Origin: an uncultured Clostridium sp.
GTDB taxonomy: Bacteria > Bacillota > Clostridia > Lachnospirales > Lachnospiraceae
Assembly: GCA_900539185.1 (NCBI GenBank)
Contig: UQBG01000028.1
Location: forward strand, 1 to 23,520
Reading direction: 5' to 3'
DNA length: 23,520 nt
Made by a program: the position numbers and the translations under genes. The notes under the pieces were generated by a model. That model ran no database searches. It saw only the letters and a program-made list of their open reading frames with translations, and was not told the origin of the DNA. Of this stretch, positions 14,775 through 21,901 are shown piece after piece (position 1 is the first letter of the stretch; each line of letters opens with the position of its first letter).

Positions 14775-16799
14775 ATGATAAATAAGAAAAACAGGAGAAA
14801 CCGTTTTTCGGGGTTCATGGCGATTGCCCTGAGCATTGTTCTTTTCATGGGGATGCTGCAGGCAACCGGTACAACATCGGTCAGTTATGTAGCTGCGGCT
14901 GAAACGACGGCACAATTGACGCCTGGTTTTACACATGTAAATGTAAGAGAAGCACCGAACTTAACAGGACGAGTACTAACGCAGATAAATGGCGGACAGG
15001 CACTGGTGATCTTGGATCAGCCGGATAGTCAGTGGTATCATGTGCGATTTACACAGAATGGCCAGGAATATATCGGATATGTATCGGCACAGTTTGTGTC
15101 GGTCAATTATTCGGATGATGGAGATTTTGAGGCCTATATGGCAGCACAGGGTTTTCCTGAGAGCTACAAACCATATCTGCGTGATCTGCATGCACAGCAT
15201 CCGAACTGGAAGTTCGTGGCGGTACAGACGAATCTGGACTGGAATACGGTTGTGGAAAATGAACGGAATAAGCAGGGACAGATCAAGAATCTGATCTACG
15301 GCGGAGCCGGTAGTCCGCATTATAACTGGAGAGAGACCTCGGTTGGTTATAACTGGAAAATTGATAAATGGTATCCATATGATGGAACCACCTGGTTTGC
15401 TGCATCGCGGGATATTGTAGCGTACTATATGGATCCGAGAACATATTTATATGAGACGTATGTATTTGCCTTCGAGCAGTTATCCTATGACAGTAGTGTA
15501 CATAATCAGGCAGGGGTAGAGGCAATCCTTGCGGGAACCTTCATGGCAAATAGCTGTCCACGGGGAGAAAGTCGGACATTTTCGGCAGAGATCATGGAAG
15601 CGGCGGCAGCACAGAACGTGAGTCCGTACCATCTGGCATCCAGAATGCGTCAGGAGATGGGAACAACAGCGGGCGTAAATGCAACCGGAACCAGTCCGAA
15701 CTATCCGGGAATCTTTAACTTTTTTAATGTAGGCTCTGTAGATTCGGCCGGTGGTGGTGCTGTCAATAAAGGCCTGGCATGGGCAGCTAGGGATGGTAGC
15801 TATGGACGGCCATGGAATAGTGCATATAAGGCAATCGTGGGTGGAGCACAGTTCGTAGGCTCCTCTTATATCAAGGTGGGACAGGATACCCTGTATACCC
15901 AGAAGTTTAATGTGACGAATCGGAATGCCCTGTTTCAACATCAGTATATGAGTAATGTGCAGGCAGCCGCTACAGAGGCGGCCAGCATGTGCAAGGCATA
16001 TAAGAACAATGGTCTGATCAATTCAGCGCTGGTGTTTAAGATACCAGTTTACAATAATATGACAGAACAGGCAACGGTAAAACCACCGGATTCCGGCAGC
16101 CCGAATAACTGGCTGAATGCCTTGTCTGTATCCGGATATTCCCTGACACCAACCTTTAGTGGCGGTACAACCGATTATTCGCTGATCGTTGAAAACAGTG
16201 TGGGTAGTCTCAATGTATCGGCATCTACGGTAAGCGGATCGGCGAGAATCAGTGGAACCGGAACGATAGGACTGCAGGTAGGAACGAATGTTATTCCGAT
16301 ACGGGTAACTGCACAGAATGGATCCGTACGAACCTACAATCTGACTGTCATACGAAAGGATGGAAACGGCAGTGTGGTAGATGCACCGACACTGAATACA
16401 AACTACACAGTAAATGGGACAACCATAACGGGTGTCGGACTGGGAACGGGTGTTACAGACTTTACTGCGGCACTGGGAGCAGCCGGATCTACGGTTACAG
16501 TATACAAGGCAGATGGCGTGACTGTGAATACCGGAGCAGTCGGTACCGGAAATATCGTTAAAGTGTCAAACAGCGTGGCAAGTGTTACCTATACAGTGGT
16601 GATCTATGGGGATGTATCCGGGGATGGCGTGATCGGAGTCGGAGATCTGGTAAGCACGAAGAAGTATCTGTTATCGCAGGGACAGTTGAGTGAAGCATGC
16701 TGTAAAGCTGCAGATGTAGACCGGGATGGCGCGATAACGGTTCGGGATCTGGTGACAATAAAGAAGCATATATTAGGACAGCAGAGTATTACCCAGTAG
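14775..16799 (+). CDS. Secreted SH3 / beta-N-acetylglucosaminidase with cadherin-like domain and C-terminal type I dockerin
   Basis: This protein has 674 residues. A signal peptide covers about 1-42 (cut near AAA/ETT). An SH3 domain follows (52-110), then a glucosaminidase-type catalytic domain (about 245-400), preceded by a PYLRDLHAQHPNWKF region. Glu294 (SRMRQEMG) fits the catalytic acid of family 73-like lysozyme-fold enzymes, and NFFNVGS matches their NLFGI block. It would cut the glycan chain of peptidoglycan. Then come a cadherin-like beta sandwich (446-527), an Ig-like stretch (about 535-610) and two dockerin repeats. Repeat 1 starts at Asp613 (DVSGDGVIGVGD, then KK) and repeat 2 at Asp647 (DVDRDGAITVRD, then KK); both keep the calcium ligands at positions 1, 3, 5 and 12. 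ATG 14775 has GGGG at 14764-14767; the in-frame TTG at 14748 lacks one. The next gene encodes a cohesin. Confidence 0.9.
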   Translation: MINKKNRRNRFSGFMAIALSIVLFMGMLQATGTTSVSYVAAAETTAQLTPGFTHVNVREAPNLTGRVLTQINGGQALVILDQPDSQWYHVRFTQNGQEYIGYVSAQFVSVNYSDDGDFEAYMAAQGFPESYKPYLRDLHAQHPNWKFVAVQTNLDWNTVVENERNKQGQIKNLIYGGAGSPHYNWRETSVGYNWKIDKWYPYDGTTWFAASRDIVAYYMDPRTYLYETYVFAFEQLSYDSSVHNQAGVEAILAGTFMANSCPRGESRTFSAEIMEAAAAQNVSPYHLASRMRQEMGTTAGVNATGTSPNYPGIFNFFNVGSVDSAGGGAVNKGLAWAARDGSYGRPWNSAYKAIVGGAQFVGSSYIKVGQDTLYTQKFNVTNRNALFQHQYMSNVQAAATEAASMCKAYKNNGLINSALVFKIPVYNNMTEQATVKPPDSGSPNNWLNALSVSGYSLTPTFSGGTTDYSLIVENSVGSLNVSASTVSGSARISGTGTIGLQVGTNVIPIRVTAQNGSVRTYNLTVIRKDGNGSVVDAPTLNTNYTVNGTTITGVGLGTGVTDFTAALGAAGSTVTVYKADGVTVNTGAVGTGNIVKVSNSVASVTYTVVIYGDVSGDGVIGVGDLVSTKKYLLSQGQLSEACCKAADVDRDGAITVRDLVTIKKHILGQQSITQ

Positions 16800-16813
16800 A
16801 TAAGGAGAAAGAT

Positions 16814-18358
16814 ATGAAGAGAAAGCAAATATGGTCAGCGCTGTTGACAATGGTGATAGCAATCGGGCTGCTGTTAAATACGGAAAATGTATACGCGGCA
16901 TCTGCCAGTGTTTCCGTCAGCCCTTCGGCAGGAACGGTCACAACAGGAAGTACAGTATCGGTAACGATTGGCATATCCGCAGATGAACCGATCGGGTATG
17001 GTGTGGCAGTGTCGTATAATCCGGCCGTTTTGGAATATCAGGGCGGCGGCGATGGTGGCGGTGGCGGAACTGTTACTATATTGAATGAGGGTGATGGAGG
17101 TTCCGCATCGTTTTCACGGACATTAACCTTTAAGGCGATCGGAACCGGAAGCTCCGGTATTTCAACATCCGCATTTGCAGGTGGCGTCTTTGGCTATAAT
17201 TCCGGTGACATGGCGACCTCCTATGGCTCGGCTACCGTTACTGTATCAGCTCCGCAGTCATCCGGTGGCAATGGCGGAAACGGTGGTAATACAGGTGGAA
17301 ACGTTGGTGATGCACCACTGACCGGTTCGGGGGATAATACCTTGAAGAGCCTGCAGATTTCGCCGGGTACTTTGAATCCGGCATTCAGTGCGGGAACAAC
17401 CTCTTATACCGTTAATCTTCCGGAGGATACAAAGTCGATCGTTGTCAGCGCGGTAGCGAATGACAGCAAAGCAAAGGTGGCAGTCTCTCATAATAACGAT
17501 CTGGAGCCGGGCGCAAACAAAACATATATCGTAGTAACGGCCGAAAATGGGACACAGAGAACCTATACTCTGAATATAAACTGTGGAGAAGTAGAGGATA
17601 CGACCGAGGAGCAGCCGGACGCTGTCATTGATATAAATGGAGCAAACTATCACTTTCCGACACTGGAACAGATGGAAGGGGTAGCAATCCCGGAAGGCTA
17701 TACAACAGCTGAGACAGCTTATGAGGAGCAGACGATTACAGTATATACATCACCAAATCAGAAGCTGCAGCTTGTATATCTGTTAGACGGAGATGAAAAT
17801 GGACAGTGGTTCATCTATAACGCAGAGACAAAGACCTTTGAACCATATGTGGAGTATCAGGCTACGGCGAATCGCTATGTTATACTGGCACCGGGAGCAG
17901 ATGTAGTGGTTCCGGATGGTTATGCACAGACAGAGGTAGAGATACAGGGACAGAAGGTAACAGCATATGCAAGAGCGGATGTAACGGATCTGGTTTTGGT
18001 ATATGCTATGAATATAAACGGAGAGGCTGGCTGGTACCTTTATGATACAGTAGAGGGAACCTGGCAGCGATATGTCATAGTAGAAGCAACGGTGACAGAA
18101 GCATCGACAGAGGAAGTTTCCACTGCAGAGGTAGCAGTATCTGCAGATGAGCGTGTACGGAATCTGCGAATCATTCTTTATGTTTTATGCGGAGTAGCAG
18201 TGATACTGCTCGGAATTTTGATTGAGATATCGATCTCCTTTAAGAAGCAGTTGGCGGAGAAGGCGCCCGGAGCAGACGGCATCGCAGAGACTGGGGAAAA
18301 GGCAGAGACGGATGTGCAGACAGAATCTGATTCGGAAGAAATGAAACCGGAAGAATAA
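16814..18358 (+). CDS. Membrane-anchored cohesin-domain surface protein with cadherin-like domain and tandem PEGY repeats
   Basis: This protein has 514 residues. A signal peptide covers 1-29 (NVYA/AS). Residues 32-145 fit a cohesin domain: GSTVSVTIGISADEP, then GVAVSYNPAVLEYQG, where the YNPAVLEY strand matches the family's YDP-vLe signature, and a C-terminal GSATVTVSA strand. A glycine-rich GGGDGGGGG loop (77-85) is unusual. A Gly/Asn linker (149-163), a cadherin-like sandwich (174-257) and two copies of a roughly 75-residue module (about 290-347 and 365-422) follow. The protein ends with a membrane helix (about 451-475), KK and an acidic tail of some 38 residues, expected in the cytoplasm. 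AAGGAG lies 6 bases before ATG 16814. Being 14 bases after the dockerin protein, it probably serves as its receptor. The cohesin call rests on recognition by eye. Confidence 0.82.
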   Translation: MKRKQIWSALLTMVIAIGLLLNTENVYAASASVSVSPSAGTVTTGSTVSVTIGISADEPIGYGVAVSYNPAVLEYQGGGDGGGGGTVTILNEGDGGSASFSRTLTFKAIGTGSSGISTSAFAGGVFGYNSGDMATSYGSATVTVSAPQSSGGNGGNGGNTGGNVGDAPLTGSGDNTLKSLQISPGTLNPAFSAGTTSYTVNLPEDTKSIVVSAVANDSKAKVAVSHNNDLEPGANKTYIVVTAENGTQRTYTLNINCGEVEDTTEEQPDAVIDINGANYHFPTLEQMEGVAIPEGYTTAETAYEEQTITVYTSPNQKLQLVYLLDGDENGQWFIYNAETKTFEPYVEYQATANRYVILAPGADVVVPDGYAQTEVEIQGQKVTAYARADVTDLVLVYAMNINGEAGWYLYDTVEGTWQRYVIVEATVTEASTEEVSTAEVAVSADERVRNLRIILYVLCGVAVILLGILIEISISFKKQLAEKAPGADGIAETGEKAETDVQTESDSEEMKPEE

Positions 18359-18392
18359 CCGCCGGTAAATAAAATGTGAACGATACGACAGA

Positions 18393-18426
18393 AGGCAGGA
18401 ACGAAGGAGTTCCTGCCTGTTTTTTT
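18393..18426 (+). terminator. Terminator of the glucosaminidase-cohesin unit
   Basis: A perfect 10-base stem pairs AGGCAGGAAC (18393-18402) with GTTCCTGCCT (18409-18418). The loop is GAAGGA, and G then seven T (18420-18426) follow. Confidence 0.93.
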
Positions 18427-18427
18427 C

Positions 18428-18456
18428 TTGACAGATGGGATACAGTGTTATAGCAT
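18428..18456 (+). promoter_or_regulatory. Promoter of the gntR-clpC operon
   Basis: A perfect -35 TTGACA (18428-18433) starts right after the preceding terminator. The best -10 at 17-base spacing is TAGCAT (18451-18456), a 4-of-6 match. The -10 is inside the palindrome described next, which suits repression. Confidence 0.6.
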
Positions 18457-18466
18457 GGATATAACA
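18446..18466. promoter_or_regulatory. Probable operator of the GntR/YtrA-type regulator
   Basis: TGTTATA (18446-18452) and TATAACA (18460-18466) form a perfect inverted repeat around 7 bases. It covers the -10 and the expected transcription start, 22 bases before the regulator's own ATG. GntR-family dimers bind such palindromes, and self-repression is common. That this protein binds this site is inference. Confidence 0.55.
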
Positions 18467-18487
18467 AAGGATAAATGAGGTGAATCT

Positions 18488-18877
18488 ATGTTTATTGAAA
18501 TGGATTTTAATAGTGATGAAGCCTTATATATGCAGTTGAGGAATCAGATCATTATGGGGATTGCCAGAGACATGCTGAAGGATGGTGAGTCTTTGCCTTC
18601 TGTACGACAGATGGCGAGCCATCTGGGTGTAAATATGCATACCGTGAATAAAGCATATGCATTGCTGCGGCAGGATGGGTATGTGAAGCTGGACCGGAGA
18701 AATGGAGCAGTGGTATCCGTAAATCTGGAGAATAAGAGTCATCATGTAGAAACCATACATTCGGATATGGAGATGATCGTGGCACAGGCGATCTGTAAAA
18801 ATATAACGATGGAAGAGATGCAGGATCTGGTACAGGAGATGTATGAGGCATTTCTCGCGGAACAAAAGGAAGAATAA
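18488..18877 (+). CDS. GntR family (YtrA type) transcriptional regulator
   Basis: This protein has 129 residues. The winged helix-turn-helix (about 9-80) shows the GntR pattern: ALYMQLRNQIIMGIA, then GESLPSVRQMASHLGVNMHTVNKAYALLRQDGYV, where the second helix is the recognition helix. The short C-terminal helical part (about 90-129) matches the YtrA subfamily, whose effector/dimer region is only some 50 residues, unlike the larger FadR or HutC groups. YtrA regulators usually control ABC transporter operons; here the next gene is clpC instead. GAGG lies 7 bases before ATG 18488. A palindrome over its own promoter suggests autoregulation, which would include clpC because only 20 bases separate them. 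Confidence 0.88.
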   Translation: MFIEMDFNSDEALYMQLRNQIIMGIARDMLKDGESLPSVRQMASHLGVNMHTVNKAYALLRQDGYVKLDRRNGAVVSVNLENKSHHVETIHSDMEMIVAQAICKNITMEEMQDLVQEMYEAFLAEQKEE

Positions 18878-18897
18878 CAGGAAATAGGAGGCTTTCA

Positions 18898-21360
18898 ATG
18901 GAGAATCAATATACAAAGGCAGCAGAAGCATCCATGCATGCAGCGGAGAAGATGGTAAAGCGGCTGAGGCACGACTGTGTCGGAAGCGAGCATCTTCTGC
19001 TGGGAATTTTAGAAGAATCTGAAAATGTAGCGGCGAAGGTTCTGGAAAAGAATGGTGTTCAGAAGGAACGCGTTTACAATTTGATAGAAAACAGCATCGT
19101 TGGACTTGGCAGAGTCGTCACAAAGAGTCGGTTCCACTATACGGTTATGTATAATCGCATTTTAGAGCAGAGCCGGGAAGAGGCACTCCGAACCAGATGT
19201 GAAGAGATCGGAACAGAGCATTTTCTGCTGGCTATGATAAAGGTGCCGGAATGTATCGCCATGAAGCTGTTGACCAGCATAGGTGTGGATATACAGAAGC
19301 TATATGTGGATATCCGTGTAGCAATGGGTGTAGATGCCGGAGTAGCAAGAAATGAATATATGGGAAACCGGGGAAGGAAAAAAGGAAAGTCTGCTACCCC
19401 GATGCTGGATAAGTATAGCCGGGATCTGACCCTACAGGCACAGGAAGGAGAACTGGATCCCGTGGTTGGAAGACAGGAGGAGATCCGGAGAGTGATCCAG
19501 ATCCTGAGCAGACGGATGAAGAATAATCCATGTCTGGTTGGTGAGCCGGGAGTCGGTAAGACAGCAATCGTAGAGGGACTGGCACGGATGATCGCAGATG
19601 GCAGCGTGCCGGAGACGATTCGGGAAAAGAAACTTCTGTCACTGGATATGTCCGGTATGGTAGCCGGCTCGAAGTATCGTGGTGAGTTCGAGGAACGGAT
19701 CAAGAAGGTGATCAGTGAAGTGACACAGGCAGGCAATGTGATTCTGTTTGTGGATGAACTGCATACTCTGATCGGAGCCGGAGGCGCAGAAGGGGCCATC
19801 GACGCATCGAACATACTGAAACCGGCATTATCACGTGGAGAGATTCAGATGATCGGAGCGACGACGACAGCAGAGTATCGGAAGTATATTGAAAAGGATG
19901 CTGCGCTGGAACGACGATTCCAGCCGGTTAATGTAGAAGAACCAACGGCACAACAAGCAGTAGAGATCCTGAAGGGGCTGCGGCATTGCTATGAAGAACA
20001 TCATGGTATCCGGATTGATGACAGTGCGGTAGAAGCGGCGGTTTCCTTATCCGAGCGTTATATTAACGACCGGTATCTCCCTGATAAAGCAATCGATTTG
20101 ATAGATGAAGCCTGCTCCAGAAAGCGACTGGAGGCACGGAATCAGTCTCCAAAGGCAACACAGCTGGAACGGGAACTGCGGCAGATGAACGAAGAGCTGG
20201 AACAGTGTCTGATAGAGGAACGATTCGAGGATGCACACGATAAAAAGCAGCAGATAATCGAGCAAAAGAAAAAGCTGGAACGCTTAAAGAAGCGGGAGGA
20301 AAAGCAAAACGACCGGAAAGCACATTCCATCACCGATCGGGATGTATCGGAGGTTGTTTCCATGTGGACGCGAATACCGGTCAGCCGCCTGGAAGAAGAG
20401 GAAACAAAGCGTCTGCGGGAACTGGATAAGATTCTGCATAGGCGTGTGATCGGGCAGGAGGAAGCGGTGGATGCCGTTACGCGTGCAATCAGGCGGGGAC
20501 GGGTAGGACTAAAGGATCCGAATCGCCCGATCGGTTCATTTCTGTTCTTAGGCCCGACAGGTGTCGGTAAAACAGAGCTGTCAAAAGCATTGGCAGAAGC
20601 TATGTTTGGCGATGAAAATGCCTTGATCCGGGTAGATATGTCGGAATATATGGAAAAGCATAGTGTATCAAAGCTGATCGGTTCTCCTCCGGGCTATGTA
20701 GGGTTTGAAGAAGGTGGGCAGTTAAGCGAAAAGGTACGGAGAAATCCGTATTCGGTTGTGCTGTTTGATGAGGTGGAAAAGGCGGATGGAGATATCTTCA
20801 ATGTCCTGCTTCAGGTTTTGGATGACGGACATATAACGGACTCCCAGGGCAGAAAGGTAGACTTCAAAAATACGATTATCATTATGACCTCCAATGCAGG
20901 CGCAAGCCGGATCATGGAGCCGAAGCAGTTAGGTTTTCTGACGGGAAATGATGAGAAAAAAGATCATGAGCAGATGAAGAGCGGCGTTATGGAAGAAGTG
21001 AAACGCCTGTTCAAACCGGAATTTATCAACCGGATCGATGATATTATCGTATTCCATACACTGACGGAAACAGAGATCCATCAGATTGTGGATCTGCTTA
21101 TGCAGCAGTTGAGTAAGCGGGTAAAGGAGCAGATGAATATTACACTGAAATATGATATCCGTCTGAAAAACTATATTTTTGAAAAGGGCTATGATAAAAA
21201 GTACGGAGCAAGACCGCTGCGCCGGGCGATTCAGTCGCAGGTCGAGGATGGCTTAGCCGAGGCGATTCTGAATGGACAGGTAAAGAACGGAGATACCGTA
21301 AGGATAACCGTGCGGAAGGATAAGCTTCATTTTCAGGCAAAGGGAGCAGAGGAAAGATAG
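18898..21360 (+). CDS. clpC: ATP-dependent Clp protease ATP-binding subunit ClpC
   Basis: This 820-residue AAA+ unfoldase feeds substrates to the ClpP peptidase. The Clp N-domain spans about 1-145 with two repeats. AAA module 1 has Walker A GEPGVGKT (215-222) and Walker B VILFVDE (281-287). A middle domain with UVR-like LEQCLIEERFEDAHDKKQ (about 434-451) separates it from module 2, with Walker A GPTGVGKT (552-559) and Walker B VVLFDE (620-625). An LGF tripeptide (678-680) is the expected ClpP-docking loop. The UVR motif marks it as ClpC rather than ClpA or ClpB. AGGAGG lies 7-8 bases before ATG 18898. No ctsR, mcsA or mcsB gene precedes it, so control is probably by the GntR regulator, and arginine-phosphate targeting by McsB cannot be assumed. 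Confidence 0.95.
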   Translation: MENQYTKAAEASMHAAEKMVKRLRHDCVGSEHLLLGILEESENVAAKVLEKNGVQKERVYNLIENSIVGLGRVVTKSRFHYTVMYNRILEQSREEALRTRCEEIGTEHFLLAMIKVPECIAMKLLTSIGVDIQKLYVDIRVAMGVDAGVARNEYMGNRGRKKGKSATPMLDKYSRDLTLQAQEGELDPVVGRQEEIRRVIQILSRRMKNNPCLVGEPGVGKTAIVEGLARMIADGSVPETIREKKLLSLDMSGMVAGSKYRGEFEERIKKVISEVTQAGNVILFVDELHTLIGAGGAEGAIDASNILKPALSRGEIQMIGATTTAEYRKYIEKDAALERRFQPVNVEEPTAQQAVEILKGLRHCYEEHHGIRIDDSAVEAAVSLSERYINDRYLPDKAIDLIDEACSRKRLEARNQSPKATQLERELRQMNEELEQCLIEERFEDAHDKKQQIIEQKKKLERLKKREEKQNDRKAHSITDRDVSEVVSMWTRIPVSRLEEEETKRLRELDKILHRRVIGQEEAVDAVTRAIRRGRVGLKDPNRPIGSFLFLGPTGVGKTELSKALAEAMFGDENALIRVDMSEYMEKHSVSKLIGSPPGYVGFEEGGQLSEKVRRNPYSVVLFDEVEKADGDIFNVLLQVLDDGHITDSQGRKVDFKNTIIIMTSNAGASRIMEPKQLGFLTGNDEKKDHEQMKSGVMEEVKRLFKPEFINRIDDIIVFHTLTETEIHQIVDLLMQQLSKRVKEQMNITLKYDIRLKNYIFEKGYDKKYGARPLRRAIQSQVEDGLAEAILNGQVKNGDTVRITVRKDKLHFQAKGAEER

Positions 21361-21384
21361 TAATAAATACACAATAAATTCACG

Positions 21385-21404
21385 ATATTTGACTAGCCAA
21401 ATAT
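21385..21404. promoter_or_regulatory. Palindrome upstream of the 137-residue protein gene
   Basis: ATATTTG (21385-21391) and CAAATAT (21398-21404) form a perfect inverted repeat around 6 bases. It covers the place where the -35 of the extended -10 promoter would be. No T-run follows, so it is not a terminator for clpC. It looks like a binding site for a dimeric regulator. Confidence 0.5.
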
Positions 21405-21413
21405 TGCGAGACA

Positions 21414-21422
21414 TGGTATGAT
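21414..21422 (+). promoter_or_regulatory. Extended -10 promoter of the 137-residue protein / radA
   Basis: TGG then TATGAT (21414-21422) fits an extended -10 element (TGnTATnAT-like). No good -35 is present at 17 bases upstream; that position lies in the palindrome. Such promoters often work with the extended element alone or with an activator. Confidence 0.45.
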
Positions 21423-21473
21423 TATTACATGAATTTTACGTTGAGTCACACAGCAAATTAGGAGGATAAAGAG

Positions 21474-21887
21474 ATGTCAGTAATTAACGAGTTGATTCGA
21501 ACAGAGGAAAGCGGAGCATTGAGTTTTGGTAACTTTGATCTGCCTGCAAAGACGAAGCTGGACGGATATGAATATAACGGAGATCTGTATAAGATTAAGA
21601 CATTTAAAGAGATTACAAAGTTAGAGAAAAACGGAACCATGGTATATGAGTCTGTACCGGGAACCGTTGTCCATGATCTGAAGATATCAGACCGGGAAGT
21701 ACGGTTTGGTGTAGAAGGTTATGAAGATGCACAGATCACACTGGAACTGGAAGCTGAGAAGGAGTATAAGATCTACGTGGATGATACGAATCTTGGTAAG
21801 ATGAAGACCAATCTTGGCGGAAAGTTGAGCTTCAGTGTTGAACTGACAGCAGGTGAAGTAGCACAGGTTAAGATTGACAAACTGTAA
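21474..21887 (+). CDS. Conserved beta-rich protein of unknown function
   Basis: This protein has 137 residues. AGGAGG (21460-21465) sits 8 bases before ATG 21474. There is no signal peptide or membrane helix. The sequence alternates hydrophobic and charged residues, as in beta strands: an N-terminal half (about 1-65) with LSFGNFDLPAKTKLDGYEYNG and ITKLEKNGTMVYESVPGT, and a C-terminal half (about 70-137) with REVRFGVEGYEDAQITLEL and GKMKTNLGGKLSFSVEL, resembling an Ig-like sandwich. I recall similar Lachnospiraceae proteins carrying the database label endosialidase; nothing here supports an enzyme of that kind, and the label should not be trusted. It lies between clpC and radA, 14 bases before radA, with its own palindrome-linked promoter. 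Confidence 0.75.
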   Translation: MSVINELIRTEESGALSFGNFDLPAKTKLDGYEYNGDLYKIKTFKEITKLEKNGTMVYESVPGTVVHDLKISDREVRFGVEGYEDAQITLELEAEKEYKIYVDDTNLGKMKTNLGGKLSFSVELTAGEVAQVKIDKL

Positions 21888-21901
21888 AGGAGTAAAGACG
21901 A

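Noticed and set aside
17266..17302. Glycine/asparagine codon repeats as a DNA repeat element
   Set aside because: They encode a flexible linker between the cohesin and cadherin-like domains and are in frame; no independent repeat function is indicated.
16814..18358. Cohesin protein as a cellulosome scaffoldin
   Set aside because: It has one cohesin, no cellulose-binding module and no S-layer anchor, and the neighbouring dockerin protein is a peptidoglycan hydrolase. A classic scaffoldin is not supported.
18359..18487. CtsR or CIRCE heat-shock operator before gntR-clpC
   Set aside because: I found neither a GGTCAAA-type direct heptad repeat nor the CIRCE inverted repeat; only the TGTTATA palindrome is present.
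21474..21887. Endosialidase function for the 137-residue protein
   Set aside because: The protein is far too short, has no catalytic motif and no export signal. The label is recalled from databases and looks like carried-over misannotation.
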